Positions 1 to 5,809 of a stretch of 8,206 nt of DNA are shown here, in pieces. A model generated the notes under the pieces. It saw only the letters and a program-made list of their open reading frames with translations. It searched no databases and had not been told where the DNA came from. A program made the position numbers and the translations under genes. The DNA comes from Cypionkella sp. GTDB taxonomy: Bacteria; Pseudomonadota; Alphaproteobacteria; Rhodobacterales; Rhodobacteraceae. The stretch's first letter is position 1, and each line of letters begins with the position of its first letter. The stretch lies in contig JAGPBG010000080.1 in assembly GCA_018063485.1 (NCBI GenBank), positions 1 to 8,206 of the forward strand, written 5' to 3'.

Positions 1-87
1 CCTTCAACGTGAAAAGCCTTGATAGCGCCTGCAAGTCTTGCGCTGTGGCCTTGGTGTGGCCATGTTGCACTGGGAATGGAGGCGGCG

Positions 88-681
88 ATGACGCAAGGAT
101 TGCAAGAGCGGATTGCAGCTTGTCGCCTCTGCGCGGCGCGGTTTGCGGCAACGGCCACAGCGCATCAGCCGCGCCCGGTGGTCTGGTTTCAGAATTCGGC
201 CCGGTTGCTGATTGCGGGGCAGGCGCCCGGTGCGCGGGTTCATGCTTCGGGGGTGCCGTTTTCAGATCCTTCTGGCGACCGGCTCCGGGACTGGACCGGC
301 CTGAGCAGCGAGGCGTTTTATGAGCAGAACCGCGTGGCGATTGTGCCGATGGCTTTTTGTTTTCCCGGATACAATGCCGCTGGCTCTGATCTGCCACCGC
401 CGCCGATTTGCGCGCGGACCTGGCGCGATGAGGTGATGGCGGCCATGCCGGATCTGCGGCTGGTGCTGGTGGTGGGAGCGGCGGCGATGCGCTGGCATCT
501 GGGGCCGGGCCGGGTGAATGACCTTGTGGCCGATTGGCGCGCCCATGCCGCAACCGGCGTGTTTCCCTTGCCGCACCCGTCGTGGCGGAATACGGCATGG
601 ATCAAACGCACGCCCTGGTTCGAGGCCGAACTGCTGCCAGCGCTTCGGCTGGCCGTGCGGCAGGTGATGGAGAACGCATGA
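88..681 (+). CDS. Uracil-DNA glycosylase superfamily protein, probably iron-sulfur
   Basis: A 197-residue protein of the UDG superfamily, which removes uracil or related damaged bases from DNA; activity and substrate here are inferred. Motif A is GQAPG at residues 44-48, followed by SGVPFSDPSGDRLR (54-67); motif B is LPHPSWRN at 161-168, matching the HPS loop that grips DNA in this superfamily. Four cysteines, C12 and C15 (CRLC), C91 (FCFPG) and C108, are spaced C-X2-C-X75-C-X16-C, resembling the 4Fe-4S ligands of family 4 enzymes. Motif A has Gln where family 4 normally has Glu (GEAPG). The start at 88 is chosen because GGAGG at 78-82 lies five bases upstream; ATG 76 and TTG 19 are in frame but poorer. 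The stop overlaps the SseB-family start (ATGA), so the two are probably co-transcribed and translationally coupled. Family placement is firm; enzymatic activity is not. Confidence 0.87.
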   Translation: MTQGLQERIAACRLCAARFAATATAHQPRPVVWFQNSARLLIAGQAPGARVHASGVPFSDPSGDRLRDWTGLSSEAFYEQNRVAIVPMAFCFPGYNAAGSDLPPPPICARTWRDEVMAAMPDLRLVLVVGAAAMRWHLGPGRVNDLVADWRAHAATGVFPLPHPSWRNTAWIKRTPWFEAELLPALRLAVRQVMENA

Positions 682-1460
682 CACTTCTGGATCAGGCTCA
701 TTTGGCCATGGCCCTGGGCGATGAGGCGGCGGCGCGGCAGTTTTACCGTCTGCTGGCCGATGCCCAATTGTTCGTGGTGCTGGAACACGAGGCCGAAGGG
801 GAAAGGATCACGCCCAAAGTCTATGATTTGCCCGATGGTCCGGTGCTTTTGGCTTTTGACAGCGAAGAGCGGTTGGCGAGTTTGGGGCAGGGGCCTTTGC
901 CCTACGCCGCTTTGCCGGGGCGGATCATGGCGCAACATCTGGCCGGGCAGGGCGTGTCACTGGGGCTTAATCTGGGAACCGGGGCCGGGTCGGAAACCTT
1001 GCTGCCGCCCGAGGCGCTGCGCTGGCTTGCCGAGATGCTTGATGAAGCCCCGGTGCAGACTGAAGCCCGGATTGCCAGCTTTCATGCGCCCGCAAAGCTG
1101 CCGGATACCTTGACCGAGGCTTTGACCTTTACCTTGACCGGGGCGCAGGGATTGCTGCAAACCGCACTTTTGGCGGGAGTGCGCTATGAGGATGGCCGGC
1201 AGGGACATGTGCTGGTGATGGTCAATGCGGCCACTGCGGCGCAAGCGCCGCTGGCGCGCGCGGTGGGCGAGGCCCTGCGGTTTTCCGGGCTGGACGCCGC
1301 CGAGTTGGACGTGATTTTCCTGAACAGCGGTGAACGCGGATTGGCCGAAGCGGCAAGGGTTGCGTTGGTGTTTGATATTCCTCTGCCCGAACCGCAAGCC
1401 GAACCCGTAGCCCCCTCAGCGCCCGGAATGGACCCGGACCGGCCTCCACGGCTGCGTTAA
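678..1460 (+). CDS. SseB family protein
   Basis: A 260-residue soluble protein with no signal peptide or membrane segment. Residues about 25-115 fit the SseB N-terminal domain: a hydrophobic strand (LFVVLE), the VYDLPDGPVLLAFDSEERL stretch, an ALPGRIMAQHLA helix and a GLNLGTGAGSETLLPPEAL segment. The second half (about 130-235) resembles the SseB C-terminal domain. The last 25 residues are rich in Pro and Glu and probably disordered. The namesake E. coli gene, sseB, was named for enhanced serine sensitivity when overexpressed; its biochemical role is unclear, so no function should be inferred. The start at 678 is chosen because it overlaps the upstream stop as ATGA; the open frame extends back to 534 but only through the upstream gene. 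A small hairpin follows at 1462-1481. Confidence 0.85.
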   Translation: MTLLDQAHLAMALGDEAAARQFYRLLADAQLFVVLEHEAEGERITPKVYDLPDGPVLLAFDSEERLASLGQGPLPYAALPGRIMAQHLAGQGVSLGLNLGTGAGSETLLPPEALRWLAEMLDEAPVQTEARIASFHAPAKLPDTLTEALTFTLTGAQGLLQTALLAGVRYEDGRQGHVLVMVNAATAAQAPLARAVGEALRFSGLDAAELDVIFLNSGERGLAEAARVALVFDIPLPEPQAEPVAPSAPGMDPDRPPRLR

Positions 1461-1461
1461 C

Positions 1462-1481
1462 TGGGGTAAATTGATACCCCA
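1462..1481 (+). terminator. Small hairpin after the SseB-family gene, possible weak terminator
   Basis: TGGGGTA (1462-1468) and TACCCCA (1475-1481) are perfectly complementary around a six-base loop, starting one base after the stop codon. The bases that follow (TAATTTAAG) contain only a short T run, so intrinsic termination would be weak; the hairpin could equally protect an mRNA end. The structure is seen in the sequence; the role is inferred. Confidence 0.4.
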
Positions 1482-1527
1482 TAATTTAAGCTATTGATTA
1501 TAAGCGATAATTACTTTTTTCATACCA

Positions 1528-1556
1528 TTGACCTGGCCGGAGACATCAGCGATAAG
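1528..1556 (+). promoter_or_regulatory. Putative housekeeping promoter of rplM-rpsI
   Basis: TTGACC at 1528-1533 (five of six matches to TTGACA) is followed after 17 bases by GATAAG at 1551-1556 (four of six matches to TATAAT), a typical strength for alphaproteobacterial housekeeping promoters. Transcription would begin near 1563, giving a leader of about 47 bases before the rplM start. Placement just upstream of a ribosomal protein operon supports the call. Confidence 0.55.
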
Positions 1557-1609
1557 CCCGCATCGAATATGTTCGGGGGCGACCCCATACCAACCTCATA
1601 GGCTTCAAG

Positions 1610-2074
1610 ATGAAAACCTTTTCCGCTACTCCGGCGGACATCGACAAGAAATGGATCCTGATCGACGCTGAAGGCGTTGTTCTGGGCCGTCTTGCCTCGA
1701 TCGTCGCCAACATCCTGCGCGGCAAGAACAAGCCGACCTTCACCCCCCATATGGATATGGGCGACAATGTGATCATCATCAACGCCGACAAGGTGCAGAT
1801 GACCGGCAACAAGCGCGCCGACAAGATCTATTATTGGCACACTGGCCATCCGGGTGGCATCAAGCAGCGCACCGCTGGTCAGGTGCTGGACGGCGCCCAT
1901 CCCGAGCGCGTTGTGATCAAAGCGGTTGAACGCATGATCACCCGCAACCGTCTGGGCCGCGTTCAGATGACCAATCTGCGGGTTTATGCCAGTGCCGAGC
2001 ATCCGCATGAGGCCCAGCAGCCCACCGTTCTCGATGTTGCATCGCTGAACCCCAAGAACACCCGGAGCGCATGA
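1610..2074 (+). CDS. rplM: 50S ribosomal protein L13
   Basis: L13, a 154-residue early-assembly protein of the large ribosomal subunit. Recognised along its whole length: the [18 protein letters not shown] opening, [24 protein letters not shown], the [21 protein letters not shown] core and a C-terminal [13 protein letters not shown] stretch followed by an extension (LNPKNTRSA). E. coli L13 is 142 residues; the extra C-terminal residues are usual in alphaproteobacteria. The start codon ATG is preceded by a modest AGG at 1600-1602. It is the first gene of the standard L13-S9 pair; its stop (TGA 2072-2074) lies within ATGATCATG, which offers two possible starts for rpsI. Codon use favours AAG and C-ending codons, as expected for highly expressed genes. 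Confidence 0.98.
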   Translation: MKTFSATPADIDKKWILIDAEGVVLGRLASIVANILRGKNKPTFTPHMDMGDNVIIINADKVQMTGNKRADKIYYWHTGHPGGIKQRTAGQVLDGAHPERVVIKAVERMITRNRLGRVQMTNLRVYASAEHPHEAQQPTVLDVASLNPKNTRSA

Positions 2075-2076
2075 TC

Positions 2077-2562
2077 ATGTCCGATATCAAATCTCTTGAC
2101 GATCTGAAATCGGCCGTATCGGCTGCTGCTCCTGCCGCTTCGGCTGCACCGGTGCGTGTCTCGGTCCGTGACAAACTGGGTCGGTCCTATGCAACCGGCA
2201 AGCGCAAGAACGCCGTTGCCCGCGTCTGGATCAAGCCCGGTTCGGGCAAGGTTGTGGTGAATGGCAAGGAAATGGCGGTTTATTTCGCGCGTCCGGTGTT
2301 GCAGATGATTCTGCGTCAGCCCTTCACCGTGGCCAATGTTGACGGCCAGTTCGACGTGATGGCGACGGTTGCCGGTGGCGGCCTGTCCGGTCAGGCCGGT
2401 GCGGTCAAGCATGGTATTTCCAAAGCGCTTCAGCTTTATGAGCCGGCGCTTCGTGGTGCTTTGAAAGCCGCTGGCTTCCTGACCCGCGACAGCCGTGTGG
2501 TCGAGCGCAAGAAATACGGCAAGGCCAAGGCACGCAAGAGCTTCCAGTTCTCCAAGCGCTAA
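2077..2562 (+). CDS. rpsI: 30S ribosomal protein S9
   Basis: S9 of the small ribosomal subunit; its C-terminal tail reaches the P-site tRNA anticodon loop. Signatures seen: [21 protein letters not shown], the [15 protein letters not shown] segment, [19 protein letters not shown] and the conserved basic end [17 protein letters not shown]. The first 35 or so residues form an Ala/Pro-rich extension common in Rhodobacteraceae-type S9. Two in-frame ATGs exist: 2071, which overlaps the rplM stop, and 2077. I choose 2077 (161 residues) because GGAG at 2064-2067 then has a nine-base spacing, against three for 2071; the 163-residue form cannot be excluded. A strong terminator follows 18 bases after the stop. 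Confidence 0.97.
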   Translation: MSDIKSLDDLKSAVSAAAPAASAAPVRVSVRDKLGRSYATGKRKNAVARVWIKPGSGKVVVNGKEMAVYFARPVLQMILRQPFTVANVDGQFDVMATVAGGGLSGQAGAVKHGISKALQLYEPALRGALKAAGFLTRDSRVVERKKYGKAKARKSFQFSKR

Positions 2563-2580
2563 GTCATTCCGATATCAAGA

Positions 2581-2611
2581 AAAAGGCCCGCAGGTTTGCG
2601 GGCCTTTTTTT
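2581..2611 (+). terminator. Intrinsic terminator of rplM-rpsI
   Basis: A 12-bp perfect stem pairs 2581-2592 (AAAAGGCCCGCA) with 2597-2608 (TGCGGGCCTTTT) around the loop GGTT, with a run of seven T from 2605. The A-rich bases just upstream mean it could also stop transcription arriving on the minus strand. Confidence 0.93.
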
Positions 2612-2632
2612 ATTGGTGCAGGAAAATGCCAC

Positions 2633-2659
2633 AAAAAAAAGGGCCGGATAAACCGGCCC
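2633..2659 (-). terminator. Intrinsic terminator of the DUF1127 gene
   Basis: On the minus strand GGGCCGG (2659-2653) pairs with CCGGCCC (2647-2641) around the loop TTTAT and is followed by eight T (2640-2633). This is the classical shape of a Rho-independent terminator for the leftward DUF1127 transcript, 25 bases after its stop. It sits beside the rpsI terminator, insulating the two convergent units. Confidence 0.88.
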
Positions 2660-2684
2660 CAGGTCAGGGGTGGCGTTGCGCGCT

Positions 2685-2882
2685 TCAGGCGCGCCAAAAA
2701 GGTTTGGCATATTCGGCTTTGACGGTGAAAGCATCGAGGCCGATGTCATCAAGCTGGTCCACCGTCAGCGCCGCCAGGCTGCGCCGGGTGTAATGGCGCG
2801 ACAGCCATAGCGATACAATCGCCCTCATTGCACTGCGCGGTGTGGAGCGACCCTTCAGGGCCAGCGTTTCGATCATCGACAT
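2685..2882 (-). CDS. DUF1127 domain small basic protein
   Basis: A 65-residue Arg-rich protein. Residues about 26-65 match the DUF1127 pattern: WLSRHYTRRSLAALTVDQLDDIGLD followed by the hallmark E-Y-A-K-PFWR close to the C-terminus. DUF1127 proteins are abundant in alphaproteobacteria; some have been linked to RNA turnover, small-RNA function and phosphate or carbon metabolism, but the family has no single agreed role. The start at 2882 (MSMIETL) is chosen because GGAGGG (minus strand 2892-2887) sits four bases upstream; a longer 69-residue form from 2894 would contain that ribosome binding site within its coding region. The gene is divergent from the MocR-type regulator with about 90 bases between starts, convergent with rpsI, and has its own terminator. 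One ATACAAT box lies inside the coding region at 2813-2819. Confidence 0.9.
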   Translation of the reverse strand: MSMIETLALKGRSTPRSAMRAIVSLWLSRHYTRRSLAALTVDQLDDIGLDAFTVKAEYAKPFWRA

Positions 2883-2894
2883 GGCACCCTCCAT

Positions 2895-2908
2895 TTGTAT
2901 TGATACAA
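2895..2908. promoter_or_regulatory. Inverted repeat TTGTAT-TG-ATACAA, candidate MocR operator
   Basis: A perfect inverted repeat of six-base arms with a two-base centre in the divergent control region. It overlaps the putative -35 of the rightward MocR promoter (TTGATA 2900-2905) and would lie in the early transcribed region of the leftward DUF1127 promoter, so a bound protein could repress both. The ATACAA half-site recurs nearby as a direct repeat. MocR regulators commonly bind their own divergent intergenic region; binding here is inferred. Confidence 0.55.
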
Positions 2909-2928
2909 TATCCTGAATCTCGTATTAT
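2900..2928 (+). promoter_or_regulatory. Putative promoter of the MocR-type regulator gene
   Basis: TTGATA (2900-2905) and TATTAT (2923-2928) are separated by 17 bases, a good fit to a housekeeping promoter. Transcription would begin near 2935, leaving a leader of about 37 bases. The -35 overlaps the TTGTAT-TG-ATACAA inverted repeat, consistent with autorepression. Confidence 0.5.
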
Positions 2929-2982
2929 ACGCATACAATCTCCGCAACCGAATCACCAGAAGAGACTTGTCATGGATACAAT
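2903..2982 (+). repeat. ATACAAT direct repeats in the DUF1127/MocR control region
   Basis: ATACAAT occurs in the same orientation at 2903-2909, 2933-2939 and 2976-2982, spaced 30 and 43 bases, with a further copy at 2813-2819 within the DUF1127 gene. An inverted TTGTAT at 2895-2900 forms the palindrome with the first copy. The 30-base spacing is close to three helical turns. Mixed direct and inverted half-sites are known for MocR proteins such as GabR; the function here is inferred. Confidence 0.55.
2924..2929 (-). promoter_or_regulatory. Putative -10 element of the DUF1127 promoter
   Basis: On the minus strand this reads TATAAT, a perfect -10, inside the 11-base palindrome CGTAT-T-ATACG (2921-2931). 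No convincing -35 lies 16-18 bases upstream (TTCGGT is the best-placed hexamer), while an ATACAA box occurs at 2933-2938. That layout suggests the promoter may need an activator, for which the divergent MocR protein is the obvious candidate. The +strand MocR -10 overlaps the same bases, so the two promoters may compete. Confidence 0.4.
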
Positions 2983-4372
2983 ATGGGTGCCAATCTTGCC
3001 GGAAGGCGAAGGGCCCAAATACCTGGCCCTGACGCGAACCTTGCGCGATGCGATCCGGCGCGGCGATTTGCCGGAAGGGGCACAATTGCCCACGGTGCGG
3101 GAATTGGCCTGGCAATTGTCTGTCACCCCTGGGACCGTCAGCCGGGCCTATCAGATTGCAACCCAGGAGGGCTTGCTTGAGGCAACTGTGGGGCGCGGCA
3201 CTTTCGTCGCCTCACGCAGGCCGCGTCTGGGGCCAACCCAGCCGTTATTCGTTGAGCGCGAAACGGTGGCGGGGGATGAGCGGGTTGACATGCGTTCGCC
3301 GCAACTGCCCGAGGTGGGGCAGGCCGAAGCAATTTCAGCGGCACTTGGGCGGATCGCGGATCAGGTGGGAATGGATTGGCTGGGCTATACCACCCAGAGA
3401 TCGGAGGCGCCATTGCGGCAAGCGGTCTGTGAATGGATTTGCGACCGCGCCTTGGGAGAGATCAGCGCGCAGGATCTGATGCTGACGCATGGGGGCCAGA
3501 GCGGCATCCGATTGATTCTGGATTGCTGTCTGCGTGGCGACCGTCCGGTGGTGCTGACCGAAGATCTTGCCTATCCCGGCTTTCGCTATGCCGCACGTCT
3601 GGCGCGCGCCGAAGTGGTTGGCATCGAGATGGACACCGAAGGGATGCGCCCGGATGCGTTGGAAGCGGCGTGCCGCAAGTACGGCCCGCAAGTGCTGTGC
3701 CTGACACCAGAAAGCCAAAACCCCACTACCGCACGCATGTCGCTGGAGCGGCGTCAGGCGATTGTTGATATCGCCCGCCGCCATGATCTGCAAGTGATCG
3801 AGGACGAATGCTATTTCTCCGCCGCTGCGAAATTGCCATCGCTGCGCGCCATGGCCCCGGAACGGGTCTGGTATGTCGGCAGCCTGTCAAAATCGCTGTC
3901 GGCGGCGCTGCGTTTTGGGTATGTGGTGTGCCCTGCGGGGATGGGCGACACCGGGCGGCTTGCAGCCCAGCACGGGTTTTTCGCGCTGTCTCGGGCGGTG
4001 TCGTCGCTGTGCCTTGATCTGCTGACCACGGGGGCAGCGCAAGACATACACGCGGCGATTCAAGCCGAGTTTTCCGAGCGTTTACGGATGATTGTAGAGC
4101 AGTTGCAAGCGTTTCAGCCGCATTGGCAAGAGGGCCTGCCCTTTGTCTGGCTGCCCTTGCCGCAGGGCTGGCGGCCTTCGACCTTTGCGCGCATGGCCGA
4201 GGAGGAAGGCGTCTTGCTGCGCTCGGCGGATGAATATGCCTTGATTCACGGCCGGGCCCCCTCGGCGGTGAGATTGGCGCTTCCGGGCAATATCGCGCGC
4301 CAAAAGATGGCGGCCGGGGTAACGGCGCTGGCCTATCTGTTGCCACGCCCGCCCTCGGACATGGCTGTCTGA
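2972..4372 (+). CDS. MocR-type regulator (GntR winged helix plus aminotransferase fold)
   Basis: A 466-residue transcription factor of the MocR subfamily. Residues about 15-80 are a GntR-type winged helix (DLPEGAQLPTVRELA, then VTPGTVSRAYQIATQEGLL and a GRGTFVA wing). Residues about 105-460 are a fold type I aminotransferase domain: SQNPTT around N250, IEDECY with D278 facing the pyridine nitrogen and Y281, GSLSKS with the likely PLP-lysine K307, and VRLALPGN with R434 in the position that binds substrate carboxylates. All key PLP residues are present, so it probably senses an amino compound, amine or PLP itself rather than acting as a free enzyme. The start at 2972 gives the normal family length; an in-frame extension back to 2828 would run through the control region. 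It is divergent from a DUF1127 gene. The ligand cannot be read from the sequence, and a link to the downstream transporter is only a possibility. Confidence 0.93.
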   Translation: MDTIWVPILPEGEGPKYLALTRTLRDAIRRGDLPEGAQLPTVRELAWQLSVTPGTVSRAYQIATQEGLLEATVGRGTFVASRRPRLGPTQPLFVERETVAGDERVDMRSPQLPEVGQAEAISAALGRIADQVGMDWLGYTTQRSEAPLRQAVCEWICDRALGEISAQDLMLTHGGQSGIRLILDCCLRGDRPVVLTEDLAYPGFRYAARLARAEVVGIEMDTEGMRPDALEAACRKYGPQVLCLTPESQNPTTARMSLERRQAIVDIARRHDLQVIEDECYFSAAAKLPSLRAMAPERVWYVGSLSKSLSAALRFGYVVCPAGMGDTGRLAAQHGFFALSRAVSSLCLDLLTTGAAQDIHAAIQAEFSERLRMIVEQLQAFQPHWQEGLPFVWLPLPQGWRPSTFARMAEEEGVLLRSADEYALIHGRAPSAVRLALPGNIARQKMAAGVTALAYLLPRPPSDMAV

Positions 4373-4485
4373 CCGCCCTGTTGCACGGGGGACTCGCTTT
4401 TTGGCTTTTCTCAGCAGCCCGGCTTGACGCAAGGGGGAGGCGCGGGCAGCCTGAGCAAAGAGCGGAAAAAAGAAAGAGCCCGAAA

Positions 4486-4743
4486 ATGGGACTTCAAACC
4501 ACCTTCCATGCGCCCGTCGGGCGTGCGTTTCTTGGTTGGCGCAAAAACCGGGGCGGATTGACCGAAATCGTGTATGACAGCGGGGTGCAAACCCGCATCA
4601 TCTGGCGTGTCGCCGGGCCTTGCGTTTCGGAATCCGGGCTGGTCGAGGCATTGAGCGTCGCGGTGACTGCGAACCGTGTTGTATCGTCGCTCTATGAGGA
4701 GTTGAAAAAGCGGGCCATCGCGATCGAGATGATCGCGGATTGA
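4486..4743 (+). CDS. Hypothetical protein, 85 residues
   Basis: I do not recognise this protein. It reads as a compact soluble domain: a mixed N-terminal half with probable strands (LTEIVYDSG, QTRIIWRVAG) and a C-terminal amphipathic helix (LVEALSVAVTANRVVSSLYEELKKR), one cysteine (C47), no signal peptide and no membrane segment. Third codon positions are mostly G or C, as in its neighbours, which supports real coding. The ATG at 4486 has only a purine-rich, weak ribosome binding site (AAGAAAGAG); a strong GGGGGAGG at 4433-4440 has no usable in-frame start after it. It lies 113 bases after the MocR gene and 118 before the transporter operon, on the same strand, so it could belong to either or stand alone. 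Confidence 0.6.
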   Translation: MGLQTTFHAPVGRAFLGWRKNRGGLTEIVYDSGVQTRIIWRVAGPCVSESGLVEALSVAVTANRVVSSLYEELKKRAIAIEMIAD

Positions 4744-4819
4744 CCCGGACCCTGCCTGTTGCCAATCATTGCACTTCGCAAAGCAGATTCCACTTGCTTG
4801 GCCGCCGGGCTTCTGCAAA

Positions 4820-4833
4820 GATTTGATCAAATC
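4820..4833. promoter_or_regulatory. Perfect 14-base palindrome upstream of the transporter operon
   Basis: GATTTGATCAAATC reads identically on both strands and ends 28 bases before the first permease start, in the 118-base gap. It is a candidate operator for a dimeric repressor. It is not an FNR box, which needs four bases between TTGAT and ATCAA. By chance about half of one such palindrome is expected in a window this size, so its position is the main argument. Confidence 0.35.
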
Positions 4834-4861
4834 AGAAAAGAAGCGGCGAACAGGGGATAAG

Positions 4862-5809
4862 ATGGCAAAAACAACCGGAGCGTCACGCTTCAGGGGGTCG
4901 GAGGCCGCTAACGGTCTTGCGATGATCAGCCCGACGGCGATTTACGCCGCCTTGCTGTTGGCTGCCCCGCTGATCACGATCTTTCTCTACAGCTTCATGA
5001 CGGATGGCTATCTCGAGATCATCCGGCATTTTCAGCTTTGCAACTATGTCGGGGAATGTGCGTCCTACAAGATGGTTGATGGCGAGATGGTTGCCACTCA
5101 GCACTATCTGGGGGCCTGGAGCGATCCGCTGTCGCGTGCGCTGATGCTGCGTTCGCTTTATGTGTCACTGGTGGTGACGGCCGTGACGGTCTCATTGGCG
5201 TTTCCGGTGGCGTATTTTGTCAGCTTTCACGTTGACGGATCAAGGAAATCCCTGTGGCTGTTCTTGATCACCATCCCGTTCTGGACCTCGTATCTGATCC
5301 GGGTGTTCCTGTGGAAAGTGATCCTGGGTTATAACGGCGTGGTCAATTCCGGCCTTATCGGGATGGGGATCATTGATGAGCCGCTGACATTCATCCTTTA
5401 CAACGTCAATTCGGTGGTGATCACGCTGGCCCATGCCTATGCGCCCTTTGCGATCCTGCCGATTTTCGTGGCGCTGGAGAAGATTGACCGGTCTTTCCTT
5501 GAGGCCGGGCGCGATCTGGGCGAAAGCCCGTTCATGACCTTTATCCGCGTGACTCTGCCCTTGGCGATGCCGGGGGTGATTTCGGCGGTGTTGATCGTGT
5601 TCATCCCCACGATTGGTGATTATGTCACACCACATCTGATGGGCGGACCGGAAGGCAAGATGGTCGCAAATCTGATTCAGTTGCAATATCAAAAACTTGA
5701 CAATTATCCGCTGGGCTCGGCCCTTGCCATCTCGGCGATGGGGATTGTGACGGCGGTGAGCCTGCTGTTCCTGTTCCTGAACCGGCGCTATCTGAGGGGA
5801 CCGAAATAA
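4862..5809 (+). CDS. ABC transporter permease, PotB-like
   Basis: A 315-residue inner-membrane channel subunit of an ABC importer of the polyamine/opine/iron group. About six membrane segments are visible (near 21-44, 97-121, 130-152, 183-205, 237-255 and 287-307). The cytoplasmic EAA loop that docks on the ATPase is clear at about 214-237: LEAGRDLGESPFMTFIRVTLPLAMPG. Between the first two segments is a long loop, presumably periplasmic, of about 50 residues with a cysteine pair C60/C66 (CNYVGEC). The start at 4862 is supported by AGGGG at 4852-4856; the frame runs open to 4769 but the extra residues are not membrane-like. The stop overlaps the next permease start by one base (TAATG). Substrate class is inferred from family resemblance and gene order; putrescine, spermidine or another cationic solute is possible. 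Confidence 0.9.
   Translation: MAKTTGASRFRGSEAANGLAMISPTAIYAALLLAAPLITIFLYSFMTDGYLEIIRHFQLCNYVGECASYKMVDGEMVATQHYLGAWSDPLSRALMLRSLYVSLVVTAVTVSLAFPVAYFVSFHVDGSRKSLWLFLITIPFWTSYLIRVFLWKVILGYNGVVNSGLIGMGIIDEPLTFILYNVNSVVITLAHAYAPFAILPIFVALEKIDRSFLEAGRDLGESPFMTFIRVTLPLAMPGVISAVLIVFIPTIGDYVTPHLMGGPEGKMVANLIQLQYQKLDNYPLGSALAISAMGIVTAVSLLFLFLNRRYLRGPK

Noticed and set aside
1..87. Possible tail of an upstream gene (a short frame ending at the TGA near 20) or a promoter
   Set aside because: Too short to identify, and no convincing -35/-10 pair; only the ribosome binding site at 78-82 is supported.
957..1397. Long minus-strand open frame inside the SseB-family gene
   Set aside because: No recognisable protein; low-complexity His/Arg/Gln-rich translation typical of the antisense of GC-rich coding sequence.
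2657..2670. CCCC-AGGTCA-GGGG repeat that could pair in competition with the DUF1127 terminator
   Set aside because: The alternative stem is only four pairs against seven for the terminator and lies after the stop codon, so an attenuator is not supported.
2678..2694. GCGCGC-TTCAG-GCGCGC hairpin over the DUF1127 stop codon
   Set aside because: Six-pair GC repeat with no T run, next to a better terminator; probably base-composition chance.
2596..2793. Plus-strand small open frames over the rpsI terminator and DUF1127 gene
   Set aside because: They translate through terminator hairpins and the antisense of a recognisable DUF1127 protein.
3726..4346. 206-residue minus-strand open frame inside the MocR gene
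   Set aside because: Pro/Arg/Ala-rich antisense translation with no domain; it overlaps conserved aminotransferase motifs on the plus strand.
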